Shown piece after piece: positions 1 to 7,734 of a stretch of 51,686 nucleotides of DNA (position 1 is its first letter; the number at the start of each line of letters is the position of its first letter). The stretch lies in NCBI RefSeq assembly GCF_030462475.1, contig NZ_JASMRZ010000019.1:17102-68787 (forward strand), read 5' to 3'. The notes beneath the pieces were generated by a model. The model was given only the letters and a program-made list of their open reading frames with translations. It searched no databases and was not told where the DNA came from. The stretch is from Variovorax sp. CAN15. GTDB taxonomy: Bacteria; Pseudomonadota; Gammaproteobacteria; Burkholderiales; Burkholderiaceae_C. The position numbers and the translations under genes were made by a program.

Positions 1-588
1 GCGGTTGGTGCTGATCTGGCTGGCCAGCGCCGCATGCCTGGGCGCCGGGTCGAGCCGGGCCTGGTTGCCCTCCACGCCGGCGGCGCGGGCCAGGCGCAGC
101 AGTTCGGCATGCAGCCGGTTCTGCACGCCGAGGGTGCTCAGGTCGATCACGCGCTCGGAAAGCTGCCGCACCAGAGAGGCCAGCCGCAGCATCACCCGGC
201 CGGCCACCAGGGGCTCGTCGCGCAAAAGGGCCATGAATGAAGCGCGGTCGAGGCTGGCGACCACGCTGGGTTCGAGCGTGACAACGTCGGCGGAGCGCGG
301 GCCGCCGTCAATGGCGGAAATGTCGCCGAAGTGCTCGCCGGCTTCGGAATCGCGGAAGGTCACCTGCCGGCCGTTGGCCGAATAGGTCGTCACCCGCACC
401 CGGCCCGAGACCAGCAGGAACACCTCGCCCTGCTGCTCGGCGCGCAGCAGCAGGGGCTTGCCGGCCTCCACGCTGTGCCACAGGCATTGCTGGGCCAGCA
501 GGTCCAGCCGCTGGTCGGAAAGGCCTTCGAGCAGCGCGATCTGGCGCAGCGCGAGGCTGGAGCGGGGGGTAGGTTCGGATTTGGCCAT
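1..588 (-). CDS. Crp/Fnr-family transcriptional regulator (C-terminus cut off by window edge)
   Basis: Reading from the ATG at 588 gives 196 open residues running off the left edge. The N-terminus (MAKSEPTPRSSLALRQIALL) leads into a cyclic-nucleotide-binding beta-barrel at about residues 20-130. It carries the phosphate-binding-cassette-like stretch GEHFGDISAIDGGPRSADV, where canonical Crp has GE(L)...RSA. A dimerisation helix follows, and then the start of the winged helix (LASQISTNR) where the window ends. The family binds cAMP, cGMP or other effectors and controls promoters as a dimer. It is divergent from a class III cyclase gene 56 bp away, so a cyclase-receptor pair is a reasonable inference. 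The ligand cannot be read from the sequence. Confidence 0.85.
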   Translation of the reverse strand, partial: MAKSEPTPRSSLALRQIALLEGLSDQRLDLLAQQCLWHSVEAGKPLLLRAEQQGEVFLLVSGRVRVTTYSANGRQVTFRDSEAGEHFGDISAIDGGPRSADVVTLEPSVVASLDRASFMALLRDEPLVAGRVMLRLASLVRQLSERVIDLSTLGVQNRLHAELLRLARAAGVEGNQARLDPAPRHAALASQISTNR

Positions 589-644
589 GCCGGGGGACGG
601 TAGGGGCGCGCGCATTATGCTCGGGTGCCGCTTCGAACCCGTTC

Positions 645-2333
645 ATGGCCAGACGTTCCACTGACGCCCCCCCTGACGCAACATCTGCCGCCGCCTTTTC
701 GCTGAGACCGCCCACGCGGCGCAATCTCCGCTGGGCGAGCGGGCTGGTGCTGATGGCCTACGTCACGGTGCACCTGCTGAACCATTCGCTGGGCATCTAT
801 TCCTTTGCCGCCGCCGAAACCGTGCTGCGCGGCGTGCAGGCCTTCTGGCACACGCTTGCGGGCACCGCGCTGCTGTACAGCGCTGCCACCGCGCACCTGG
901 CGCTGGCGGCGATCGCCCTCTGGGAACGGCGCACCCTGCGCATGCCCGCGCTCGAAGGCCTGCGCGTGTCGCTGGGCTTCGCGCTGCCGCTGCTGCTGGC
1001 CACGCACCTCACGGCCATGCGCGGCGCCTACCTGGCTTACGGCATCGAGGGCTCGTACGTGCGCGTGGTCTGGGGCCTGTGGGACTGGCAGGGCGCCGCC
1101 GCGCAGCTGCTGATGATGCTGGCGGCCTGGACCCACGGCTGCCTGGGCCTGCACTTCGCGCTGCGGGCCAAGCCGGTGTGGCGACGCTTCTCTCATTTGC
1201 TGCTGGCCGTCGCGGTGGTGCTGCCGCTGACCGCCGCGATGGGCTTCGTCTCGATGGGGCGCGAGTTCCAGTGGACCGGCGTGCCGCCGACCGCCCTGCC
1301 CACGGCCGAACAGGGCAAGGCGCTGGGCATGGCCGAGAACGCGATCAAGTGGGGCTACGGGCTGGCGCTGGTCGCGCTGCTGGCGGCGCGCTGGGGCCGC
1401 AACGGACTTGCGCGCTGGTCGCGCCAGCCGCAGGTGGCGCTGCGCTACCCCGGCCGCACGGTGCATGTTCCGCATGGCTGGAGCGTGCTGGAGGCGAGCC
1501 GCTCCCACGGCATCGACCACGTCTCCATCTGCGGCGGTCGCGCGCGCTGCTCCACCTGCCGGGTGCGCGTGGCCGGCCCGGCCGACCACATCGGCGAGCC
1601 GGGCCGCGACGAGCGGCGCACGCTCGAGCGGGTGCGCGCGCCGGCCGACGTGCGGCTGGCCTGCCAGTTGCGCCCGCGCGGCGACATCGAGGTCACGCCG
1701 CTGTTCGCGCCGCTGCCCAACGAGGGCCGGCCCGCGCCGGTCGGCAGCTTCGGGCGCGAGCGCGACGTGGCCATCCTCTTCGTCGACCTGCGGCGCTGGT
1801 CGGGCCTGTCGGAGCGGCAGTGGCCCTTCGACCTGGCCTACGTGCTCGACCGCTACTTCGCCACCGTGGGCGCGGCGGTGCGCGAGAGCGGCGGCGTGCC
1901 CAACCAGTTCATCGGCGACAGCGTGATGGCGATCTTCGGTCTCGACTGCGACCTGCCCACCGCCTGCAGGCAGGCGTTGCGGGCGACGGAGCTGATCGGC
2001 CAGCGCATGGACGCATGGAGCGAAGGCTTCGAGGCGCAATTCGGACAGCGGCTGGAGTTCGGCATGGGCCTGCATGCGGGCCGCGCGGCGGTCGGCGAGG
2101 TGGGCTACCTGGAAACCACCACATTCACCGCCATCGGCGAAGTGGTCAACACCGCGAGCCGGCTGCAGGACCATTCGAAGACTGCCGCCTCGCGCCTCGT
2201 TGTGTCGTTGTTCGCTGCCGAGAAGGCCGGCGTCGCGCACGCCATGGGCGCGGCCGAAACGCTCACGGTGCGCGGCCGCTCCGAGCCGCTCGTGGTGCTC
2301 TACGGACAGCACGCGGCGGCCTCCTGTCTCTGA
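645..2333 (+). CDS. Membrane-anchored 2Fe-2S ferredoxin / class III nucleotide cyclase fusion
   Basis: The 562-residue protein has three parts. Residues 28-250 hold about six hydrophobic helices rich in histidine (H43, H47, H69, H84, H121, H164, H170, H184), resembling a cytochrome-b-like anchor. Residues 265-355 are a plant-type ferredoxin domain with C296, C302, C305 and C340 (CX5CX2CX34C). Residues 372-555 are a class III adenylate/guanylate cyclase domain with metal aspartates D381 and D425 and the transition-state region around N502/R506. The position usually held by the purine-specifying lysine is Q421 and its partner is T495, so nucleotide specificity is uncertain. The likely role is a redox- or haem-responsive cyclase making a cyclic nucleotide at the membrane, perhaps for the divergent Crp-type protein. 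Architecture is directly visible; haem binding and redox sensing are inference. Confidence 0.85.
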   Translation: MARRSTDAPPDATSAAAFSLRPPTRRNLRWASGLVLMAYVTVHLLNHSLGIYSFAAAETVLRGVQAFWHTLAGTALLYSAATAHLALAAIALWERRTLRMPALEGLRVSLGFALPLLLATHLTAMRGAYLAYGIEGSYVRVVWGLWDWQGAAAQLLMMLAAWTHGCLGLHFALRAKPVWRRFSHLLLAVAVVLPLTAAMGFVSMGREFQWTGVPPTALPTAEQGKALGMAENAIKWGYGLALVALLAARWGRNGLARWSRQPQVALRYPGRTVHVPHGWSVLEASRSHGIDHVSICGGRARCSTCRVRVAGPADHIGEPGRDERRTLERVRAPADVRLACQLRPRGDIEVTPLFAPLPNEGRPAPVGSFGRERDVAILFVDLRRWSGLSERQWPFDLAYVLDRYFATVGAAVRESGGVPNQFIGDSVMAIFGLDCDLPTACRQALRATELIGQRMDAWSEGFEAQFGQRLEFGMGLHAGRAAVGEVGYLETTTFTAIGEVVNTASRLQDHSKTAASRLVVSLFAAEKAGVAHAMGAAETLTVRGRSEPLVVLYGQHAAASCL

Positions 2334-2448
2334 CCAATCGCCGATAGCGGTGCGCAAACGCACAGCGTCCATCGCGCAGCAGTTTCAAACTGCATGCGTG
2401 GCAACGACGAATGTCCGTCGCCCACCAGGAATCAAAGGGACTCCCGCA

Positions 2449-2829
2449 ATGAACAACAAGCAACGCATCGCCGCTTCCGCCCTCGCCGCAGCCTTCGCCA
2501 TGCTCGGCGCCGCCGGTGCGCACGCCGAAACCTATGACGGCGTCCATGCCGTCACCTCCTCCGCCAGCCGCAACGACGTGAAGGCCGAAGCCGTGGCCGC
2601 GACGCGCGAAGGCAATCCCTATTCGGACACCGCCGCCGAAGGCGCCGTGGCCTTCAAGTCCACGCTCGATCGCAGCACCGTGCGCGAGCAGGCCGTGGCC
2701 GCCGCCAACAACCCGCTGCAAAGCCTGGACCGCCGCGCCTTCTACCGCGACGAAGTGCCTGCCGCCTACAGGAAGCCCGGCGTCTCGTTCACGCGGCAGG
2801 CCAGCCTGCCCAGCGCGGCACGCCCCTGA
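2449..2829 (+). CDS. Small secreted protein of unknown function
   Basis: The 126-residue product starts with a clear Sec signal peptide (MNNKQRIAASALAAAFAMLG, cleavage near AHA-ET at about residue 26). The mature part is short and polar, with no cysteines and no catalytic motif that I recognise. The reading frame is open further upstream, but the ATG at 2449 is the start that places the signal peptide at the N-terminus, so I chose it. It resembles the many short periplasmic proteins of Comamonadaceae with an AEAVAA-type repeat. It sits 115 bp after the cyclase gene on the same strand and converges on the maleylacetate reductase gene. Function unknown. Confidence 0.75.
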   Translation: MNNKQRIAASALAAAFAMLGAAGAHAETYDGVHAVTSSASRNDVKAEAVAATREGNPYSDTAAEGAVAFKSTLDRSTVREQAVAAANNPLQSLDRRAFYRDEVPAAYRKPGVSFTRQASLPSAARP

Positions 2830-2838
2830 CGCACGGGC

Positions 2839-3903
2839 TCAGGGCCGTACGCCTGCCCAGGCGTTCTGCAGCAGCGCGCGGATCGCCGCACGTTCCAGCG
2901 GGCGCGGGTTGGGATACTGGTTCTTGAGCGCATGCTCGCAGGCCAGATCGAGATCGGCTTCCTTCATGCCGATGTCGCGCAGCGCGACCGGCGCGCCGTT
3001 GTCGCGCGCAAGGTCGTACACGGCCTGCGCGGCGCTGCCGCTTCCTCCCAGCGCCTTCGCGATCTTCGCCATGGCTTCGGGCGCAGCCCCGGCGTTGTAG
3101 GCCAGCGCGTGCGGCAGCACGATGGTGTGAGTCTCGGCATGCGGCAGGTTGAAGCTGCCGCCCAGCGTGTGGCACAGCTTGTGGTGCAGCGCCATGCCCA
3201 CATTGCCCAGCACCGTTCCGCACAGCCATGCGCCGTAGAGCGCATCGCCGCGGGCGGCCGGATCTTTTGGCGTGGCGCGGATGGCCGGCAGCGCGCGGCC
3301 CAGCGCGGCGATGCCCTCCTGCGCCATCAGGTCCATGATCGGGTTCGAATCGACCGCGTAGAGCCCTTCGGCCGCATGCGCGATGGCGTTGATGCCGCTG
3401 GTCACGCTCATGCCCACGGGAAGGCCGAGCGACAGCTCGGGGTCGTAGATCACGGTGCGCGGCAGCACGCGGAAGTCCTTGCCGGTCTTCTTCATGCCGG
3501 CTTCGGTGATGCCGTAGATCGGCGTCATCTCGGAGCCCGCATAGGTGGTGGGAATGGCGAGGATCGGCAAGCCCGAGTCGAGCGCGATGGCCTTGCCCAG
3601 CCCGGTGGTGGAGCCGCCGCCGATGGCCACGGCGCAGTCGGCGCCGAGCCTGGTGGCCACTTCCCTCGCCTCGCGCGCGGTCTCGATGGGCACGTGCATC
3701 ACGGCCCGGTCGAACACGCCGGCCGCATGGGCGCCGAGCATGTCGGCCACGCGCTCGGCTTGCGGGCGCTGCTCCGGCGTGGAAAGCACAAGGGCCCGGC
3801 GCGCACCGAGCGCATCGATCTCGCGGGCCAGGTGCTGCAGCGAACCGGCGCCGAAAACCACCCGCTGGGGCGCGCTGGTGTAGATGAACGAGGGTGTGGT
3901 CAT
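2839..3903 (-). CDS. macA: Maleylacetate reductase
   Basis: The 354-residue iron-containing alcohol dehydrogenase-like protein starts MTTPSFIYTSAPQRVVFGAG, typical of maleylacetate reductases. The nucleotide-binding GGGS lies at residues 95-98, followed by TTGLGKAIA, then PTTYAGSEMT near 118-126. The histidine-rich C-terminal signature HHKLCHTLGGSFNLPHAETH begins near residue 240. The enzyme reduces maleylacetate to 3-oxoadipate with NAD(P)H. It stands alone here, yet it supplies exactly the step missing between the semialdehyde dehydrogenase at 29-30.6 kb and PcaIJF at 19.6-22.2 kb. Family assignment is confident; the link to those loci is inference from pathway logic. Confidence 0.88.
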   Translation of the reverse strand: MTTPSFIYTSAPQRVVFGAGSLQHLAREIDALGARRALVLSTPEQRPQAERVADMLGAHAAGVFDRAVMHVPIETAREAREVATRLGADCAVAIGGGSTTGLGKAIALDSGLPILAIPTTYAGSEMTPIYGITEAGMKKTGKDFRVLPRTVIYDPELSLGLPVGMSVTSGINAIAHAAEGLYAVDSNPIMDLMAQEGIAALGRALPAIRATPKDPAARGDALYGAWLCGTVLGNVGMALHHKLCHTLGGSFNLPHAETHTIVLPHALAYNAGAAPEAMAKIAKALGGSGSAAQAVYDLARDNGAPVALRDIGMKEADLDLACEHALKNQYPNPRPLERAAIRALLQNAWAGVRP

Positions 3904-4056
3904 GGCTTGGTGTCCGTGTCTCCGATGTCTGCCTGGACGAATCCGTCCGCCCCCGGCCCACGCCGGGCCACAACGATACGCCGGCCCGCACGCGGTTCAA
4001 TGGCGGAAAACGGAAAGGAGTTTTCCGCCAGCCGCGGGCAACGGCCGAGCGCCCGT

Positions 4057-4110
4057 GTCAGGCAGGTCAGGCAGGTCAGGCAGGTCAGGCAGGTCAGGCA
4101 GGTCAGGCAG
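4057..4110. repeat. Six exact tandem copies of a 9-bp unit overlapping the rtcA stop codon
   Basis: Units of GTCAGGCAG start at 4057, 4066, 4075, 4084, 4093 and 4102 without a mismatch. The rtcA stop (minus strand, 4103-4105) lies inside the last unit. Because the unit is 9 bp, changes in copy number keep the frame of any overlapping reading. I see no terminator-like hairpin in it. A slippage-prone microsatellite is the simplest reading. Confidence 0.9.
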
Positions 4111-5140
4111 GCGCGACCCGCACTGAGCAGGCCTGGCGGCCCTCGGCGATCGCGAAGCGCACCGGCAAGAAGCGCTCGATCACCGCGCAGTTCGTGCGCG
4201 TGTGCTCGGTCACCTCGCTGCAGGTGAAGGCGCATTCCTTCTTGCCCTGCCAAACCGCGAGCGCCAGCAGCAGCGCCAGCTGGTCCGCCAGGTGCGGCCC
4301 CACGGCCGCCTCGCTCTTCTGGAACGAGCGCAGCTCCTTCACCAGACCGTGCGCCACCTGCTCGGCGCTCAGCGACTTCTCGCCGAAGGCGGTGAACACC
4401 TCGGTCACGTGCTCGTAGGCCAGCGTGGCCAGCAGCGCGTTTCCCGGCCCCTCGTTCTGGCGCACCGAGCCGAAGCGCAGTTGCTCGCCCGACCAGCCCA
4501 TCGCGCCGCCCAGCGTTTCGAGTTCGCGCGTCGGCACATGACGCGGGATGCCCGGCGCCAGGCACTCCGCATAGCTCGACAGATGCGAACCACGCGCCAT
4601 CAGGTCGAAGGGCTGCAGCGCGCTCGCCGCCGGCACGATGGTCGCTTCGACCTCACCGCCGCCGGCTGGATAGAAGCCGCAACGGCGCAGCGTCAGCTGC
4701 AGGTCGGCACCGAGCCGGCGCACCAACGGTGCGAATGCACGCTCCAGGAAATGGAACGGCGGCGCCATCGGGTTGTGCGTGCCGCCGCTCAGATGCACGC
4801 GGCTCTGCACGCCAGCCAGCAGCAGCGGCGGCAGCACGGTCTGCAGCACCAGCATGCAACTGCCCGCGCCCGAGATCGCGAAGCGGTACTCCCCCGCGCG
4901 CACCGGGCCAGGCACGAAACGCAGCGACTGCGAACCGAGCTCGGCACCGTCGACCTCCGCGCCGCTGATCGCGGCGGCTGCGTTCACGCACGCAAGGTGC
5001 TGACGCATCAGGCCCGGCTTGGCGCGGCCCGCGCGGATCTTCTCGATGGCCATCGGCTGGCCCGTGACCATCGACAGCGCGAGGCTGGTGCGCAGGATCT
5101 GGCCGCCGCCCTCGCCTTGGGAGCCGTCGAGTTCAACCAT
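4103..5140 (-). CDS. rtcA: RNA 3'-terminal phosphate cyclase
   Basis: The 345-residue protein (MVELDGSQGEGGGQILRTSL) is a full-length RtcA. Visible family signatures are the N-terminal DGSxGEGGGQILR, RAGRAKPGL near residue 37, SGGTHN near 118, GFYPAGGG near 155, and EHTRTN near 312, where H313 corresponds to the nucleophilic histidine that takes AMP. RtcA converts RNA 3'-phosphate to 2',3'-cyclic phosphate using ATP. An in-frame start exists 60 bp upstream, but the ATG at 5140 gives the conserved N-terminus and overlaps the RlaP gene end by 8 bp, which suggests translational coupling. It is the last gene of the RNA-repair operon and prepares ends for RtcB. Confidence 0.95.
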   Translation of the reverse strand: MVELDGSQGEGGGQILRTSLALSMVTGQPMAIEKIRAGRAKPGLMRQHLACVNAAAAISGAEVDGAELGSQSLRFVPGPVRAGEYRFAISGAGSCMLVLQTVLPPLLLAGVQSRVHLSGGTHNPMAPPFHFLERAFAPLVRRLGADLQLTLRRCGFYPAGGGEVEATIVPAASALQPFDLMARGSHLSSYAECLAPGIPRHVPTRELETLGGAMGWSGEQLRFGSVRQNEGPGNALLATLAYEHVTEVFTAFGEKSLSAEQVAHGLVKELRSFQKSEAAVGPHLADQLALLLALAVWQGKKECAFTCSEVTEHTRTNCAVIERFLPVRFAIAEGRQACSVRVAPA

Positions 5141-5984
5141 GCGCGGCCTCCTCGCTCTTCTTCGCTTCGAAACGCAGGACCGTTTCGTACAGGAAGACAT
5201 CGAGGCCAGCCTGCTCTGCCTGCGGCAGCGGCGTCACCGGCTCCGCCGCGTTGGCCGCCAGCTCCGATTCGATGAACGCATGGATGCCGCTCCAGCGCGG
5301 ACTGGTCGCGGCCTCGCCGGCGCGCATCTTCACTTCGAGCAGCGCGTTGATCTCGTCGATCAGCGCGGCGTCGCGCACCGGGTCGAGCGTGCGCTGCGCG
5401 AGGTCGGCGAAGCGCATCGGCGGCACGCCGGGCTGCGAGCGGATCCAGCGCGCGGCCAGCAGCGGGCGCAGCACGTAGAGGTATTTCTTGTAGCGCACCT
5501 CGTCGGCCTGCAGGTGCTCGCGGAAGTTCTTCTTCGCCATCGAGCTGTAGTGATGCCAGCCGCGCGCGTTGGAAAAGACCGCCTCCGACAGTTCGCGAAA
5601 GCGCGGCATCGCCGTCGCGTCGTCGCGATACACGACGGGCGAGCGCAGCCATTCGAGCAGCGTCGGGTTCGACTCGCGCATCAGGCCCAGGGCCTTGCGC
5701 AGGTCCCAGCCGTTGATGTCGAGGTCACCGCTGATCGGCACCTCGATCACGTCGCGATGCGGCATCACCGTGAGATACCAAGGCAGGCGGTTGACGTAGA
5801 TGAAGCGCACGTCGTAGTCGCTGTCGGGCGAGGCGAAGCCCCAGCCTCGGCTGCCGGATTCGCAGGCAAAGAGCACGCTCACGTCGTGCTTCGTTTCGAT
5901 GTCGCGCAGGGCCTCCATGATCTGCGCGCGCATGGCGGGCTCGATCGGGTGGGCGGAGCGCAGGAACTCTTCTTCGGTACTCAT
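5133..5984 (-). CDS. RlaP-like DNA polymerase beta-superfamily nucleotidyltransferase
   Basis: The 283-residue protein carries a minimal nucleotidyltransferase signature at residues 44-60: GSRGWG, then DSDYDVR with metal aspartates D56 and D58. The rest (KALGLMRESNPTLLEWLRSP, WHHYSSMAKKNF, RYKKYLYVLRPLLAARW) matches the family named RlaP (RNA ligase-associated pol-beta), found next to RtcB and other RNA ligases. It probably adds nucleotides to damaged RNA 3' ends before sealing; the substrate is not known from sequence. It lies between RNase Z and rtcA in the same operon, overlapping rtcA by 8 bp. Its start is preceded by an unusually A-rich purine tract (5985-6015). Confidence 0.85.
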   Translation of the reverse strand: MSTEEEFLRSAHPIEPAMRAQIMEALRDIETKHDVSVLFACESGSRGWGFASPDSDYDVRFIYVNRLPWYLTVMPHRDVIEVPISGDLDINGWDLRKALGLMRESNPTLLEWLRSPVVYRDDATAMPRFRELSEAVFSNARGWHHYSSMAKKNFREHLQADEVRYKKYLYVLRPLLAARWIRSQPGVPPMRFADLAQRTLDPVRDAALIDEINALLEVKMRAGEAATSPRWSGIHAFIESELAANAAEPVTPLPQAEQAGLDVFLYETVLRFEAKKSEEAAHG

Positions 5985-6020
5985 CTTCGATTCTTCTTTT
6001 TTCTTTTTTCTTTTCTCTCG

Positions 6021-6974
6021 TCAGGCCCGCGTGACTGCCACCTGGCCGGCACTGTCGAGCTCGTACACGTCCAGGTCATTGGCCAGGAACGCATTGCCGC
6101 GGTAGTGCGCCCGCGTCTCGGCCGTCAACGCCGCCATGCCTTGCTCGTTCTGGTGACGCGCGCTGAAGTGCGTGAGGATCAGGTTCGGCATTTCGACGGA
6201 CTGCGCGAACTCGGCCAGCAGGCGCGCCGAGCTGTGCATCGGACCGGGGCCGACCTTGTCGAGCGCGTCCTGCGTGAAGGTGGCTTCATGCACCAGCAGT
6301 TGAGCACCTTGGCAGGCCTCGTGGAGCATTGCAGGCTCGGCGTTGTCTCCGCCGAGCACGGCAACGGCCGTGTCGACCTGCGTGTCCACGAAATCAGCGC
6401 TGTGCAGCGTCTCGTCGTTGAACGTCACGTCCTCTCCGTTCTGCAGCGCACGCCATGCCGGCCCTGGCGGCAGGCCGACAGCCCGCAGCGCATCGGCCTT
6501 CAGCCGCACGCGCCGCGTCTCGACCTGCACGCGATAGGCATGGCTCGGCACACGATGCCGCAGCACGTGGCGATCGATCCGCAAGCCGGGCATGTCGTAC
6601 ACCAGCGCTTCGTTCTCCAGATCGACATGCTCCACCTCGTAGGGCAGATGCAGATCGGTCAGCCGTCGCGTGGCCTCGAACCATTCCCACACCGGCAGCG
6701 GCGCGATCAACTTCAGCGGCTTCGTGCGCTTGCCCATGCCGGTACTGGCGAGCAATCCCGGCAGGCCATAGCAATGGTCGCCGTGCACATGCGTGATGCA
6801 GACGGCGGCAAGGTCGTTCAGCGACAGCGGTGTCTGCAGCACTCGGTGCTGCGTACCCTCGCCGCAATCGACCAGGAACCAGTCGGCGCCGAGCACCGTC
6901 TGCACCGCGAGGCCGGAAACGTTGCGGTGGCGCGTGGGGGTGCCGGAAGAGGTCCCCAGGAAAGTCAGTTTCAT
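6021..6974 (-). CDS. rnz: Ribonuclease Z (tRNA 3'-processing endoribonuclease)
   Basis: The 317-residue product starts MKLTFLGTSSGTPT, the characteristic RNase Z N-terminus. The metallo-beta-lactamase zinc motif is HVHGDH (H62, H64, D66, H67), with further ligand candidates in GGDNAEP (D210), HEATF (H229) and THFSARH (H269). The insertion around GPAWRALQNGEDV matches the family. The frame is open upstream to 6992, but the chosen ATG gives the conserved start; the 18 extra bases would overlap the zinc-ribbon gene. RNase Z cleaves pre-tRNA just 3' of the discriminator base. Its position inside an RtcB/RtcA operon that also encodes tRNA-like RNAs suggests maturation or trimming of those RNAs or of damaged tRNA. 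Confidence 0.92.
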   Translation of the reverse strand: MKLTFLGTSSGTPTRHRNVSGLAVQTVLGADWFLVDCGEGTQHRVLQTPLSLNDLAAVCITHVHGDHCYGLPGLLASTGMGKRTKPLKLIAPLPVWEWFEATRRLTDLHLPYEVEHVDLENEALVYDMPGLRIDRHVLRHRVPSHAYRVQVETRRVRLKADALRAVGLPPGPAWRALQNGEDVTFNDETLHSADFVDTQVDTAVAVLGGDNAEPAMLHEACQGAQLLVHEATFTQDALDKVGPGPMHSSARLLAEFAQSVEMPNLILTHFSARHQNEQGMAALTAETRAHYRGNAFLANDLDVYELDSAGQVAVTRA

Positions 6975-6982
6975 CATCGTCG

Positions 6983-7636
6983 TCAAGGCCATCGCTCCCG
7001 GTTCAGCAGCGCGCTCCTCGCCGCATCCGCGGCAACGCGCTCCCAGCCAAAGTATCGGCGACCGCCTTCGGGGCGGGCCGCCATCAGTTCATGCAGCTTC
7101 GCGAGGTTCGCTTCGCCACCCCATTGCGCCATGGTCTGGATCGCCACCACGCGCAAGCTCCACCATTTGCTTTCAAGCGCGGCGTCGACTTCGGCCACGG
7201 CTCGTGCATCCGGCTTCGTTGCACCCAACGCGCGAAGACGATCAGTCTGCTCGCCCAAGAGGTTCGCACCCGGCGCCGCGTTGCGCAGGCGCTCGCGTCG
7301 CGCGCGGCGGCATGCCAGGCATCGCACGGCGCAGCTATCGATATGGCCGTGCGCCACCTCGTACCACCACTTCTGCTGCTTGGCCGTCCACAGTTCTTCA
7401 GCTCCGCAATCGCGGCAGGTGAAGGGGCGGGCCACGTAGCAGCGAGGCAGCATGCCGCAGGTGTTGTTGTACTGCTGCAGCACGAACTGATCCGCCGGCT
7501 CGCACCCGAGTGCGAACGCGCAATCGGGCTGCGGCAGGCGGACATCCGGCGCGCGCAGACGTACGGCCGACGCGGCGGCGCGTTGGAGGCGGCGTGCCTT
7601 GATCTCGGCGCGGCGTTGCTTGTTGCTCTTCTTCAT
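6983..7636 (-). CDS. Zinc-ribbon protein of the RNA-repair operon, function unknown
   Basis: The 217-residue protein has a very basic N-terminus (MKKSNKQRRAEIKARRLQRA), suited to binding RNA. A zinc ribbon follows with C74-x2-C77 and C106-x2-C109, together with the conserved ELWTAKQQKWWYEVAHG segment seen in probable zinc-ribbon proteins. The C-terminal part (about 140-217: ALESKWWSLRVVAIQTMAQWGGEA) looks like one or two HEAT-like helical repeats. I know no enzymatic activity for it. The ATG at 7636 is preferred over a GTG 24 bp upstream. It sits between rtcB and rnz in one transcription unit, so a substrate-binding or adaptor role in RNA repair is plausible but inferred. Confidence 0.8.
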   Translation of the reverse strand: MKKSNKQRRAEIKARRLQRAAASAVRLRAPDVRLPQPDCAFALGCEPADQFVLQQYNNTCGMLPRCYVARPFTCRDCGAEELWTAKQQKWWYEVAHGHIDSCAVRCLACRRARRERLRNAAPGANLLGEQTDRLRALGATKPDARAVAEVDAALESKWWSLRVVAIQTMAQWGGEANLAKLHELMAARPEGGRRYFGWERVAADAARSALLNRERWP

Positions 7637-7711
7637 TTCTCGGACCTTCGCAATACGCACGGCGTCGCGAAGGCGGGCCGAAGCCCCTTCCTACCGCAAC
7701 ACCGCACTCAT

Positions 7712-7730
7712 GAGGCCGGGAACCGGCCTC
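7712..7730 (-). other. Perfect 8-bp hairpin between rtcB and the zinc-ribbon gene
   Basis: GAGGCCGG and CCGGCCTC flank a 3-base loop, 4 bp downstream of the rtcB stop codon (minus-strand sense). No T-run follows, so it is not a canonical intrinsic terminator. It could stabilise the upstream rtcB message or set a processing site. Confidence 0.6.
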
Positions 7731-7734
7731 GCTT

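Noticed and set aside
615..2372. A 585-codon frame antisense to the cyclase fusion
   Set aside because: Shadow of the real gene; no recognisable domain and no start signal.
4057..4110. CRISPR-like array
   Set aside because: Units are 9 bp with no spacers; it is a simple tandem repeat. No CRISPR array or cas gene was seen anywhere.
3900..4565. A frame encoding repeated CLT tripeptides over the 9-bp repeat
   Set aside because: The repeat stays open in this frame only because its unit is a multiple of three; it overlaps rtcA in another frame and has no domain.
5019..7439. An 806-codon open frame on the plus strand opposite rtcA, RlaP and RNase Z
   Set aside because: It is antisense to genes with clear catalytic motifs; high GC makes long antisense frames common, and the translation is Arg/Ala/His-rich without domains.
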